DNA of 64,000 bases. Origin: Streptomyces musisoli (GTDB lineage Bacteria > Actinomycetota > Actinomycetes > Streptomycetales > Streptomycetaceae). The position numbers and the translations under genes were made by a program. Within the stretch, counting starts at the first letter, position 1; every line of letters starts with the position of its first letter. The notes beneath the pieces are model-generated. The model made no database searches. It had not been told where the DNA came from and saw only the letters and a list, made by a program, of their open reading frames with translations. This document shows, in pieces, positions 1 to 8,550 of this stretch. The DNA is taken from the NCBI RefSeq assembly GCF_016741855.1, contig NZ_JAERRH010000017.1, forward strand, positions 62,001 to 126,000. Direction: 5' to 3'.

Positions 1-172
1 AGCCAAAGATCACAAACGGAACTCCAAACATGACCCGGACACTCCCGACGGAAACCGCCGACGGGCCTTGACGGCCCCCATATGAATTATGATTCAATAG
101 CATCGTGCGTCCGGAACCTGTGTGCTTCATGGGTTCCGGTTGACGAGAACTGCTACTCAAACGGGGGCTTAA
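1..172. other. Leader region upstream of the SARP gene
   Basis: This stretch holds no convincing gene; a 66-codon open frame from 82 overlaps the SARP start in another frame and looks like chance. A GGGGGC run just before the GTG at 173 may act as ribosome binding site. The heptamer CTACTCA at 153-159 also occurs in the perfect palindrome before the DAHP synthase gene at 14255, which may be coincidence. Confidence 0.4.
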
Positions 173-2029
173 GTGCAGTTCGCAATCCTTGGGTCGGCTA
201 CGGTGCGTTCTGCGAGCGGCGACCCCTTGGCAATTATGAGGCCCCGCCAGCGGAGCACGCTGTGCATCCTCTTACTGAATAGCGAACGACGGGTGAGCAA
301 GGAATATCTCGTCGACGCGTTGTGGGGAGCCGACCTGCCCAGCGATCCGGGCGGCGCGCTCCGGAGCAACCTCTACGGCCTGCGCAAGGCGACGCCGATC
401 AAGGGCCGGCTGCAGACCGGCCGCGACGGCTACGGCCTCGCCCTGCACGAGGGCGACGTGCTGGACCTGCACCGCTTCCGGGGCCTGGCCCAGCAGGCGC
501 GGACGGCCCAGCTGCTGGGCGACGTCGACGCCGCGGCCCGGCTGTTCCAGCGCGCCCTGGACACCTGGGGCGACCCGCCGCTGGCCGACATCCCGGCCAC
601 GCCGATCATGCAGCCGGTCATCTCGGAACTGCTCGAACACCGCCACGCCGTCCAGGAGTCGCTGGTGGACGCCCGGCTGGCCCTCGGTCAGCACCACGAA
701 CTGCTGCCGTTCCTGATGTCGCTCACCACCGCGCAGCCGCTGCGGGAGCGCCGGTGGGAGCAGCTCATCCTCGCCCTGTACCGGTGCGGCAGGCGGGCGG
801 AGGCGCTGGACACCTTCACCCGGGCGCGCCGGCTCCTCGTCGAGGACTACGGCATCGACCCCGGGGGCCCGCTGCAGCACCTGCAGCAGCTCATCCTGGC
901 GGACGACCCGCTGCAGGCCCTGACCCTGCCCGTCCCGCCCCAGCGGATCCACGCCGACACCGCGCGCGAGCCGCGCCCGCAGCGGCCCGAGGTCCCCCGG
1001 CCGCTGGTCGGTGTCCCCCACCAACTCCCGGCCGAGCCGCGGAACTTCATCGGGCGCGAGGCCGAACTCAGGATGCTCACCGAGGTGGCGGACGGAATGT
1101 CGCCGGTCGGCTCCTCCCCGGTGGTCTCGGTGCTGTGCGGCCCCCCGGGGATCGGCAAGACGGCCTTCGCCCTCCACCTCGCCCACCGGATCGCGGACCG
1201 CTTCCCCGACGGGCAGCTGTACATCGACCTGGGTGCCTTCGGCCCGACCGACCCGGTCGACACCCAGCAGGCGATCCGGTCCGTCCTCGCCCCGCTGATC
1301 CGGCTGCCGGAGCCGGACACGATGTGCCCGGCCGCCTACGCCAACCTGTACCGGACCACCCTCGCGCAGCGGCGGATGCTCATCCTGATCGACAACGCGT
1401 ACGACAGCGCGCAGGTGCAGCCACTGATCCCGGCCGGCCCGCAGTGCATGGTCATCATCACCAGCCGCCGCAAGCTCACCGGCCTGGTGACCTCGCACGG
1501 CGCCCGGCTGACCACCCTGGACCTGCCCTCCCGGGCCGAGGCGACCGCCCTGCTCGCGAGCCGGCTGGCCGCCGACGACCTCGCCGTCGACAGCGCCGCC
1601 CTCGCCGAGGTGACCGAGGCGTGCGGGCGGCTGCCCCTGGCGCTGGTGATAGCGGCCACCCGAGCGGTCGGCAGGCCCACGGTCCCGCTGCGCCACCTGG
1701 CCGACGAACTGCGCAGCGAGCAGAACCGGCTGGACGTGCTGCGCGGCGGCCGGGCCTCGGGCGACATCCGGGCGGCCTTCTCGTGGTCCTACCGGCGCCT
1801 GACCTGCGCCCAAGCACGCATGTTCCGCGTCCTCGGCGCGCACCGCGTGCGCGAGACCACCGCCGCCGAGGCGGGCCGGCTGGCCGAGGTGCCGGCCCTG
1901 GCGGCGACGCAGGCCCTCACCGGGCTCGCCTACGCGCACCTGATCCGGGAGTACGCCCCCGGGCGGTACCGCTTCGACGACCTGGTGGGCGCCTACGCAG
2001 CCGAGAAGGCGCGGGAGGAAGAGGACTGA
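173..2029 (+). CDS. SARP-family activator with NB-ARC domain (AfsR-like)
   Basis: Likely pathway activator of the biosynthetic cluster. The 618-residue protein has an OmpR-type winged helix (about 1-85), a bacterial transcriptional activator domain (about 90-235, ending RRLLVEDYGIDPG) and an NB-ARC/STAND ATPase with Walker A GPPGIGKT (323-330) and Walker B MLILIDN (about 401-407). It is longer than small SARPs such as ActII-ORF4 and shorter than AfsR, because it lacks the C-terminal TPR region. The start is GTG. Codon 34 (272-274) is TTA, so translation should depend on the bldA tRNA. It reads toward the Rieske gene 43 bases downstream. Family assignment is firm; its target promoters are inferred. 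Confidence 0.93.
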   Translation: MQFAILGSATVRSASGDPLAIMRPRQRSTLCILLLNSERRVSKEYLVDALWGADLPSDPGGALRSNLYGLRKATPIKGRLQTGRDGYGLALHEGDVLDLHRFRGLAQQARTAQLLGDVDAAARLFQRALDTWGDPPLADIPATPIMQPVISELLEHRHAVQESLVDARLALGQHHELLPFLMSLTTAQPLRERRWEQLILALYRCGRRAEALDTFTRARRLLVEDYGIDPGGPLQHLQQLILADDPLQALTLPVPPQRIHADTAREPRPQRPEVPRPLVGVPHQLPAEPRNFIGREAELRMLTEVADGMSPVGSSPVVSVLCGPPGIGKTAFALHLAHRIADRFPDGQLYIDLGAFGPTDPVDTQQAIRSVLAPLIRLPEPDTMCPAAYANLYRTTLAQRRMLILIDNAYDSAQVQPLIPAGPQCMVIITSRRKLTGLVTSHGARLTTLDLPSRAEATALLASRLAADDLAVDSAALAEVTEACGRLPLALVIAATRAVGRPTVPLRHLADELRSEQNRLDVLRGGRASGDIRAAFSWSYRRLTCAQARMFRVLGAHRVRETTAAEAGRLAEVPALAATQALTGLAYAHLIREYAPGRYRFDDLVGAYAAEKAREEED

Positions 2030-2072
2030 CCGCCCGGGTGGCGGCCGTGAGCAGAGGAACGAGGAGGAAGAC

Positions 2073-3143
2073 TTGGACAGGCCATCGCTGGCCGGGCTGT
2101 GGGATCTCCTGTGGCCGGGAGCCGGTCCGTCACGGGCCGACCTCGCCGTGGGAGCCGAGGATCGGGCGCCGCTGCCGTACCCGTCGGGCTGGTTCTGCCT
2201 GGCGCTGTCCCGCGAGGTGCCGGCCGGCGCGGTGGTGAACCGGCGCTTCATGGGGCGCGACGTCGTCCTCTACCGCACCAGGGGCGGCGTCCTGCGGGTC
2301 GTGGACGCCCACTGCCCCCACCTGGGCGCCCACCTGGGCGCCGGCGGGGCGGTGGACGGCGAGCACCTGGTGTGCCCGTTCCACCGGTTCGCCTTCGACG
2401 TCGAGGGGTCCTGCGTCAGGGCGCCGGGCGGCGCCCCGCCCCGGGCGGCGCTGGGCCAGTACCCCGTGCGCGAGCGGGGCAGGGTCGTCTACGTCTGGCA
2501 CGGCCACGACGCCGTGCCGCCCTCCTGGGAGCCTTCGGAGCTGCCCGACGACCGGTTCGCGCCCGCCGCCACCTGGAGCACGGTCCTGACCTCGCACCCG
2601 CAGGAGGTCATGGAGAGCTTCGTCGACTACGAGCACCAGGCGGTCGTGCACAACGTCGCGCTCCGTGAGGTGAAGCCGCCGCTGGAGGACGGGCCGCTGC
2701 TGCGCATCGCCTTCGGCGCGGCCATCAGGCTCTCCGTCGGCCTGGGGACCATCCGGGTGGAGCAGGGCCTCGCTCTGTCCGGACTCGGGCTGGCATCAGG
2801 CGAGGTGACGCTCCACCAGATCGGCATGACGCTGGGGGTGGTGGTCACGGCGACCCCGGTCGGGCCGTGGCGGACGCAGCTGCGGGTGGTCATCATGACG
2901 GACGCCGCCTCGCGCCCGGACTCCCCCCTGCTCCGGAAGGCCGCCGCCATGTCGCTGTCCGCCGTGGCGGGGCAGGCGCTCATGCGGACCGTGGTCCACC
3001 ACATGGTCCAGGACGCCCGGATCTGGAACCGGAAGCGGTACCTGCCGGACCCCGCGCTCACCTCCGAGGAGGGCGCGATCGGCCAGTACCGCGGCTGGGT
3101 GGGGCAGTTCTACCCCCTGGAGGCACCGGCCGACCGGACCTGA
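2073..3143 (+). CDS. Rieske non-haem iron oxygenase, KshA-like
   Basis: Probable oxygenase component acting on a ring substrate. The N-terminal Rieske domain carries CPHLGAHL (Cys/His pair) and CPFHRF (second pair) at about residues 81-108. The mononuclear iron site follows as FVDYEHQAVVH (Asp and two His). The C-terminal segment, with DARIWNRKRYLPDP and a WVGQFYP end, matches the KshA/cholesterol-7-desaturase C-terminal type. Length (356) fits that family. TTG start preceded by GAGGAGGAAG. It probably forms a unit with the SARP gene and ends before a strong hairpin. No ferredoxin or reductase gene is nearby, so electrons must come from proteins encoded elsewhere. The substrate is unknown; a cluster intermediate is inferred. 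Confidence 0.88.
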   Translation: MDRPSLAGLWDLLWPGAGPSRADLAVGAEDRAPLPYPSGWFCLALSREVPAGAVVNRRFMGRDVVLYRTRGGVLRVVDAHCPHLGAHLGAGGAVDGEHLVCPFHRFAFDVEGSCVRAPGGAPPRAALGQYPVRERGRVVYVWHGHDAVPPSWEPSELPDDRFAPAATWSTVLTSHPQEVMESFVDYEHQAVVHNVALREVKPPLEDGPLLRIAFGAAIRLSVGLGTIRVEQGLALSGLGLASGEVTLHQIGMTLGVVVTATPVGPWRTQLRVVIMTDAASRPDSPLLRKAAAMSLSAVAGQALMRTVVHHMVQDARIWNRKRYLPDPALTSEEGAIGQYRGWVGQFYPLEAPADRT

Positions 3144-3165
3144 CCGGCGGCCGACCCGGGCCCTG

Positions 3166-3218
3166 CCTGGACGCCAATGAACTCCCTGCGGTCCGCAGGG
3201 AGTTCATTGGCATCCAGG
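3166..3218. terminator. Strong bidirectional hairpin terminator
   Basis: An inverted repeat with arms of about 25 bases and few mismatches surrounds a very short loop. It lies between the converging Rieske gene (plus) and tautomerase gene (minus), so it can end both transcripts. There is no U-tract, as usual in actinomycetes. Confidence 0.85.
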
Positions 3219-3361
3219 CACCGATCAGAACCGCCGGCCGGCCTGCGTGCAGTCGGCCGGGGCGACTCTCCGCGCCCCGGCGACGGCTGACGGCGCGACA
3301 GGTCGCGCCTGGGCTAGGCCTCTCCTTTGGATCATGCCGGGCTGATCCGAACGAAATACCC

Positions 3362-3547
3362 CTAGCGGCGGGAGTACATGGTCCCGCCGAGCGCCCAGTG
3401 CTCGCGGTCGACCTCGTCGATGATCACCCAGACGTCCTCCTGCTTGGCGTCGCAGGTGCGCACGATCGCCTCGGTCACCTCCTTGACGAGGGCTTCCTTC
3501 TGGTCGGAGGTGCGACCGGGGAACATCTGCACGCGGATCATGGGCAT
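3362..3547 (-). CDS. 4-oxalocrotonate tautomerase family protein
   Basis: A 61-residue member of the tautomerase superfamily, in which the amino-terminal proline exposed after Met removal is the general base. The ATG at 3547 is chosen because it puts Pro directly after Met (MPMIRVQMFPGR) and has a GAGGAG site upstream; a longer in-frame extension has no family resemblance. Arg11 of the classic enzyme is conserved, whereas Arg39 and Phe50 are both Trp here, so the substrate probably differs from 4-oxalocrotonate. It is the last gene of the piperazate-type operon, about 100 bases after the amine oxidase gene, and may isomerise an imine, hydrazone or enol product of that enzyme (inference). Confidence 0.88.
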   Translation of the reverse strand: MPMIRVQMFPGRTSDQKEALVKEVTEAIVRTCDAKQEDVWVIIDEVDREHWALGGTMYSRR

Positions 3548-3651
3548 GTGCTTCTCCTCAAGGGGGTTGGGGATCGGTGGGTCAGCCGAGCGGAGCGACG
3601 AGGCAGGGCCGGCGATGGTCGGGCCCCGGTGCACGGTGCGGGCCGCGCCGG

Positions 3652-4803
3652 TCACGCGTTCGCGTCGGTCAGGCGGCGCGGGTCGAACAGCGAGATGTCG
3701 TGGGTGCTGGTGCCCTCGGTGGCCAGCTGCGCGATCACCTCGCCGAGCGCGGGGGCGAACTTGAAGGCGTGGCCCGAGGTGCCGGCGGCGACGGTGATCC
3801 GGTCGCTCTGGGCCGACGGGCCGATGATGAAGCCCAGGTCGGGCGAGTTGTCGTACATGCAGACGCGGCTGCGCAGGTAGCGGCCGGGCAGCGCCGGGAT
3901 CCGCTTGGCCAGGAACTCCCGTACAGCCTCGACGTCCTGCGTGCTGACGTGGCGGTCGAGGGAGTCCGGGTCCGCGAGCTCACCGCCGCTGTGGATGCCG
4001 GCCTTGACGCCGCCGGAGGGGCCGTCGACGGCCGGGTGGCCGTAGCCGACCGTGCCGTTCTCGCCCTCCCAGATCCAGTACGGCTGACGGCCGGTGTAGA
4101 AGTCCTCGGCCCGCGAGATCGGGTCGAACCAGAGCATCACCTTCCGCAGCACCTTGATGTGCGGCCGGAGCTCGGCGAGCAGCTGCGGGGCCCAGGCGCC
4201 GGCCGCGACCACCAGGCGGTCGGCCTCGTACACGCCGGTCTCCGTGCGCACCCGCACACCGCTGCCGGTGTCCGAGAAGTCCAGCACCTTCTCGTCGAAC
4301 CGCAGGTCGGCGCCGTGTTTGCGGGCGAGGTCGAGGTGCGCGGTGACGACCTGCTCGGGACGCACGTAACCCGAGGACGGGTCCCACACGGCGACGTCGC
4401 CCGGCCCGGGGTTGAACTCCGGGAACCGCGAGCGGATCTCGTCGCTCTCCAGGTACTCGAACTCCAGGCCCGCCTCCCGGGCCGAGGCGAGCGCGGCGGG
4501 CACGAGCGCGCCGCCGGCCGGGCCGACGCAGATCCCGCCGGTGCGGTGGAACAGCGTCTCGCCGCGGATCTCGCCGAGCTCGTCCCAGAGGTCGTAGGCG
4601 CGGTCGAGCAGCGGGACGTACCCGGCGCCCATGAAGTACGCCTTCCAGACCCCGCGGCTCTCGCCGTGGCTCGCACCGCGCGCGTGCGCGGGCCCGAACC
4701 GGTCGATGCCGATCACCCGGCTGCCGCGCGCGGCCAGGTGGTAGGCCGCGGCGCTGCCGAGCCCACCCAGGCCGACTATCAGGACATCAGCGGTTTCGGT
4801 CAC
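3652..4803 (-). CDS. Monomeric sarcosine oxidase/NikD-like FAD amine oxidase
   Basis: Flavin-dependent amine oxidase of the MSOX/SolA/NikD family, 383 residues. It has the dinucleotide motif GLGGLG (11-16), the ASHGESR segment (44-50), and VCMY with Cys315, the position that binds FAD covalently in MSOX. Lys348 in GHAFKFAP matches the oxygen-activating lysine of MSOX. NikD of the same family aromatises piperideine-2-carboxylate to picolinate. Lying 6 bases after a piperazate-synthase homologue, this enzyme may by analogy oxidise piperazic acid to a dehydro or fully aromatic pyridazine acid. The family is firm; the substrate is inferred. Confidence 0.88.
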   Translation of the reverse strand: MTETADVLIVGLGGLGSAAAYHLAARGSRVIGIDRFGPAHARGASHGESRGVWKAYFMGAGYVPLLDRAYDLWDELGEIRGETLFHRTGGICVGPAGGALVPAALASAREAGLEFEYLESDEIRSRFPEFNPGPGDVAVWDPSSGYVRPEQVVTAHLDLARKHGADLRFDEKVLDFSDTGSGVRVRTETGVYEADRLVVAAGAWAPQLLAELRPHIKVLRKVMLWFDPISRAEDFYTGRQPYWIWEGENGTVGYGHPAVDGPSGGVKAGIHSGGELADPDSLDRHVSTQDVEAVREFLAKRIPALPGRYLRSRVCMYDNSPDLGFIIGPSAQSDRITVAAGTSGHAFKFAPALGEVIAQLATEGTSTHDISLFDPRRLTDANA

Positions 4804-4809
4804 GCTCTC

Positions 4810-5466
4810 TCACTCTCCGGTGGTGGCGGTCGGGGCGGCGGTCTTCATCAGGCGGCTGACCTCACGGCGCAGCCCGACCGGGCTGTCGGCGAAGTGCGCG
4901 ACCACCTTGTCCCTGGTGCACTCGGCCTTTTCCTGGCTGAGCTTGAGCATCGTGTCGACCGACTCGACGGTGAAGCGGAAGGCGCCGACGCCGTCGACGA
5001 TCTCGTCGAAGTAGTCGAGCGACGGGCCCGGGTCCCAGCCGAGGCCGTGCTCGGCCTCGAAGGCCGCCACCGTCCAGCGCACCACGTCGAGCGCGTCCTC
5101 CCGGGCGGGCATCGGGTGGATGCGGCCCTGGACGTGGGTGGTGGCGAAGTTCCAGGTGGGGGCGGCCGGGGTCTGCTCGTATACGGCGGCGGAGACGTAG
5201 GCGTTGGCGCCCTGGAAGACCAGGGTCGCGTGCTGCCCCTCGTACAGCGTCGCCCAGTGCGGGTTGGCCCGGTTGAGGTGGCCGTAGAGCGTGACGCCGC
5301 TCAGCGACTCGATCCCCTCGGGCTCGGCGGCCGGCGGGAAGATCACGGGCAGGTGCGTGGCGAACGGCGCCGCGGGGCCGTTGCTCAGCAGCAGCGCCAG
5401 CGGGTACTCGCGGATCAGCCGGACGGCTTCGGTGTCCGGGGACTGGTAGATCTTCGGAACGTACAT
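4810..5466 (-). CDS. PaiB-family protein, probable piperazate synthase (KtzT-like)
   Basis: A 218-residue PaiB/split-barrel protein, beginning MYVPKIYQSP and containing GHLNRANPHW (62-71) and a KLSQEKA segment near the C-terminus. Databases often call such proteins FMN-binding transcriptional regulators, but KtzT, a haem enzyme forming the N-N bond of piperazic acid from N5-hydroxyornithine, belongs to this family. The gene sits directly downstream of an ornithine/lysine N-hydroxylase gene, the same pairing as ktzI-ktzT, which favours the enzyme role over a regulator. His63 and His70 are candidate haem ligands. Start ATG with AAAGGAGACG upstream. Confidence 0.78.
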   Translation of the reverse strand: MYVPKIYQSPDTEAVRLIREYPLALLLSNGPAAPFATHLPVIFPPAAEPEGIESLSGVTLYGHLNRANPHWATLYEGQHATLVFQGANAYVSAAVYEQTPAAPTWNFATTHVQGRIHPMPAREDALDVVRWTVAAFEAEHGLGWDPGPSLDYFDEIVDGVGAFRFTVESVDTMLKLSQEKAECTRDKVVAHFADSPVGLRREVSRLMKTAAPTATTGE

Positions 5467-5527
5467 CTCGTGCGTCTCCTTTCTCCTGGCCGCTCACCCG
5501 ACCTCCCGGAAGCCTCCGGGACCCCGG

Positions 5528-6826
5528 TCATCGGGCGGACGCGGTGAGGACCTGGGCGGGAACCGCGGCCGTCACGGCCGCGAGGATCTCGCCTGCGCGC
5601 ACCGCGGTGACCGAGAGCAGCGTCGAGGCCAGGCCGTGGGTGTGCTCCGTCGGGCCCTGCACGTAGATCCCGGCGCGGACCCGGTCGGTGGTGACGAGCC
5701 GGTAGTCCCGGTCGAGGTGCGGGCGGGACTGGTCGTCCAGCTTGAGCTGGTCGGCCAACGAGCCGAGCAGGGCGAGCGGATCGGCCGGGCGGTACCCGGT
5801 GCCGAACACGACCGCGTCCGTCTCGAACTCGGTCAGCTCCCCGGTGGGCAGGTGCTCCACGACCAGCCGTACCGCGTCGCCTTCCTGCGACAGCGAGGCG
5901 AGCCGGCTGACGTTCATCATGACCAGCCGCGGCTGGGTGCCCCGCACCTGCTCCCGGTAGGACCGCGCGTACAGGTCCTGGATCAGTTCGAGGTCCACGA
6001 CCGCGTAGTTGGTGTTGCGGTGGTAGTCGACCAGCCGGCGGCGGACGTGCTCGGGCGCCACGTAGTACTCGTCGACGGCGTCGGGGTCGAAGATCTGGTT
6101 CGCGAACGGGGAGTCGTCCGCCGGGCTGTACCCGTAGCGCCCGAACACGGCCCGTACCTCGGCCTCCGGGAACCTCCCGTGCAGGTGCGCCACCGCCTCG
6201 GCGGCGCTCTGCCCGGCACCGACGACGGTGAGGCTGCGCGGCGCGACGGACTCGAACTCCGGCAGCCGGTGCAGCAGTTCCGAGGTGTGCCAGACCCGGT
6301 CCGACCGTTCGATCCCGTCCGGCAGCCAGGGCTGCAGACCGGCGGCGATCACCACGTTCCGGGTGCGGTGCACCTCCTCGGCCCCGTCGCGGTGCACCAC
6401 GACGTCGAGCAGGTCGACGGCCCCGTCCGGGCCGGGCACCGGACGGATGTCCACCACCTGCGCGCCGTAGCGCACCAGGTGACCGACCCGCTCGGCGCAC
6501 CACGCGAGGTAGTCGTGGAACTCGGTGCGCAGCGGGAACAGTGACTTCTGGTTGATGAACGCGGCGAGCCGGCCCCGGTCCCGCAGGTAGCACAGGTAGC
6601 TGTGCGGGCTGGCCGGATTCCGCATGGTGACCAGGTCCTTGAGGAACGAGACCTGCATCGTCGCCTCGTCCAGCAGCATTCCGGTGTGCCAGCCGAAGGC
6701 CGGCTGCCGCTCCAGGAACAACGCGTCGCACCCGGCCGGCGCGCCCGCTTCGTCCAGCGCGAGCGCGACGGCCAGGTTCGACGGTCCGAATCCGACGCCG
6801 ACCAGGTCGAGCACCGCTTCCGGCAT
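5528..6826 (-). CDS. L-ornithine N5-/L-lysine N6-monooxygenase (KtzI-like)
   Basis: Flavin-dependent N-hydroxylating monooxygenase of the SidA/PvdA/IucD/KtzI family, 432 residues. It has the FAD motif GVGFGPSN near the N-terminus, the typical VSFLKDLVTMRNP segment, an NADPH motif GAGQSAAE, and a C-terminal GLASTLLSV. The ATG at 6826 is chosen because AGAGGAG precedes it and the product starts MPEAVLDLVGVG; upstream codons show no family match. It is the first gene of the operon that continues with the KtzT, sarcosine-oxidase and tautomerase homologues. With no siderophore synthetase or NRPS nearby, hydroxyornithine for piperazate is the likeliest product; lysine as substrate cannot be excluded. 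Confidence 0.88.
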   Translation of the reverse strand: MPEAVLDLVGVGFGPSNLAVALALDEAGAPAGCDALFLERQPAFGWHTGMLLDEATMQVSFLKDLVTMRNPASPHSYLCYLRDRGRLAAFINQKSLFPLRTEFHDYLAWCAERVGHLVRYGAQVVDIRPVPGPDGAVDLLDVVVHRDGAEEVHRTRNVVIAAGLQPWLPDGIERSDRVWHTSELLHRLPEFESVAPRSLTVVGAGQSAAEAVAHLHGRFPEAEVRAVFGRYGYSPADDSPFANQIFDPDAVDEYYVAPEHVRRRLVDYHRNTNYAVVDLELIQDLYARSYREQVRGTQPRLVMMNVSRLASLSQEGDAVRLVVEHLPTGELTEFETDAVVFGTGYRPADPLALLGSLADQLKLDDQSRPHLDRDYRLVTTDRVRAGIYVQGPTEHTHGLASTLLSVTAVRAGEILAAVTAAVPAQVLTASAR

Positions 6827-7388
6827 GGTGGGGCTCCTCTGACGAAGTGGAGAACGGGTTGCGTCCCGGCATGTGCGATGCCCCCGTGGACAGTGGTGCA
6901 GCCGGGGCGGTACCGGATTCATCCTTTATCGGGCCCCCCGGCTCAAACAAGCAGCGCTGTCGGCGATGGCCCGATCGCGATCCGCTTTGGCCGGTTCGAA
7001 ACCGACCCCGAGCGGCTTTGTCACCCTTGACTGCTTGCACGCAAAAAAGACTGACGAGGCGTCATATCGGTCCGGGGCCAATGCGGCGGCATGGCGCATA
7101 CACTCCTTTTCCAACCCCCGCAACAGCGAATCCAGTAGACCCACCCCGCGGAGTCGGCCACCGTTCACCCCACCGACCGCCCACCGATACCGATTCCCAC
7201 CCACGGATGCGTCCGCGAATTCCCGCCCTGCCCGCCCCGCGGGAATTTCATGACCATCCGTCAGATACGACCGAATCCGTCGCGACTGCGGCGCGCGCGG
7301 ATCGACCGGAAGTACTCCGGCAGCGCCCGGGTGAGGAGCGCGTACGCCGGCCCGTACGGCGTGTGGGATCGCCCGGCACACTCCACAC
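6827..7388. other. Promoter region of the piperazate-type operon
   Basis: More than 500 bases without a convincing gene, with a locally lower GC content and an A-rich run (7041-7047). It must contain the promoter of the minus-strand N-hydroxylase operon. A 13-base palindrome, TGACG-AGG-CGTCA at 7051-7063, is the clearest candidate protein-binding site. Its spacing to any promoter is unproven. Confidence 0.4.
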
Positions 7389-7532
7389 GACGTCCATCAC
7401 GGACACACCGACGCAATCAACGCCGTCCGCGCCGAGGTCCTGACCGCCGCCTACCAACGCCGCCCCGGACCCGCCGACCTGCCGACCGCCGCCTGGATCA
7501 ACCCACCCAGCCGCGACCAGCAAGAACTCTGA
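7389..7532 (+). pseudogene. Remnant of an IS3-family transposase C-terminus
   Basis: One frame reads HHGHTDAINAVRAEVL, then an AAYQRRPG segment and LPTAAWINPP before a TGA at 7530-7532. The order of AAY..RP and LPT/SAxWINPP is typical of the extreme C-terminus of IS3-type integrase-core transposases in actinomycetes. Upstream sequence does not continue the integrase core and no terminal repeats were found, so only a fragment remains. Confidence 0.6.
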
Positions 7533-7693
7533 CTCAAAGATTCTCGGACCGACCTACCTCCGAAATCTGGACAGCTACCGCCCTCTCCCGAGTTCGATCT
7601 TCGATACAGTTGACGTGGTTACTACCGGGCCTGGGGCAACGGAGCCGACCGGGCGCGGGACTGTCCATTCGACCACGGGGCAAGGAGACACGG

Positions 7694-8074
7694 ATGGCTG
7701 CCCAGAATAGCGACCGCTTACACCCTCTGACCGACCAGCAGACGGATATCCCCGTCGCTCGGGACTCGACGGCGACGCGCCCGCGTCCGCGACGAGCGGA
7801 GGCTCCGACCACCCGCGCTTCTCAGGGGAGGGTGACAACCAATCGCGGCGGTGAACCGGCCGGCCAGATGTCTCCCTCCAGCGCCCTGACACCGCGCCAG
7901 CTCGAGGTTCTCGCCCTGCTGACCGACGGCATGACGAACCGCCACATAGCTCGGGCACTCGGTATCACCGAGAAGACCGTAAAGAACCACATGCAAGCGA
8001 TCTTCGCCCGGCTCAACGTGTCCGATCGGACCCAGGCCGCGGTCTACGCGGTCCGGCACGACCGAGCAGCATGA
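7694..8074 (+). CDS. Short LuxR-type response-regulator-like protein
   Basis: A 126-residue protein whose only recognisable domain is a C-terminal LuxR/NarL helix-turn-helix (about 64-122: LTPRQLEVLALLTDGMTN, then EKTVKNHMQAIFARL). The first 60 residues are polar and look disordered; there is no receiver domain. ATG at 7694 has AAGGAG upstream. Codon 9 (7718-7720) is TTA, as in the SARP gene, suggesting bldA dependence. It lies between the two biosynthetic operons, is followed by a strong hairpin, and is a likely second pathway-specific regulator. Confidence 0.85.
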   Translation: MAAQNSDRLHPLTDQQTDIPVARDSTATRPRPRRAEAPTTRASQGRVTTNRGGEPAGQMSPSSALTPRQLEVLALLTDGMTNRHIARALGITEKTVKNHMQAIFARLNVSDRTQAAVYAVRHDRAA

Positions 8075-8077
8075 CGG

Positions 8078-8110
8078 CTGCTGCCCGGCCGTCACCGCGC
8101 CGGGCAGCAG
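8078..8110. terminator. Hairpin terminator after the LuxR gene
   Basis: Perfect 12-base inverted repeat CTGCTGCCCGGC / GCCGGGCAGCAG with a 9-base loop, beginning 4 bases after the LuxR stop codon. Confidence 0.85.
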
Positions 8111-8232
8111 TGGCACCATCGATCGTTCCCGGCGTCGCCGGTGGCCGCCAAAGGCTCGGACGGCCGACCCGCTCTCCACTGTCCGAGACGCCACGCGGTC
8201 GCTCTCACCGGACGGACGACCGGCACACGTTC

Positions 8233-8550
8233 TCACACCAGCCTCTGAGCGCTGCCGTGTTGATGTTCACGCAGGATCTCCACCAGCCGGCCCCCGCCTT
8301 CCCCGAACGGGTCGAGCACCAAAAGTCCCGTCTGGCCCTGTAGCTTCCCCACCTCCCGCCGGCAGTCCAGGCCGGAGAAACCGGCGCTGTCGACACTCAC
8401 CGCTGCGACCTTGGCCGGCCTGACGAAAACGGTGAACTCCTCGACGCAGGCGCCCTCGTCGAGGAGTTCGTGGCAGACGGCCGCCGGGGCCCTGTCGACG
8501 TGGTCCGGATGGTTCAGCAGCCACCGCAGCGTGGCGCGTTCAGGCCGGTG
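8233..8550 (-). pseudogene. Decayed open frame of unknown origin
   Basis: The minus strand stays open between stops for about 105 codons and reads like a real protein (ELLDEGACVEEFTVFVRP, then VSVDSAGFSGLDC and LVLDPFGEGG), but no ATG, GTG or TTG lies near its beginning, and the frame upstream is closed by TGA at 8551-8553. It may be the 3' remnant of a gene. I do not recognise the family. Confidence 0.3.

Noticed and set aside
82..282. Small plus-strand gene overlapping the SARP start
   Set aside because: No ribosome site, no family resemblance and overlap with a clear SARP coding frame.
4810..5466. PaiB homologue as a transcriptional repressor
   Set aside because: No DNA-binding domain is evident, and the adjacent N-hydroxylase gene makes the KtzT-type enzyme role more likely, though not proven.
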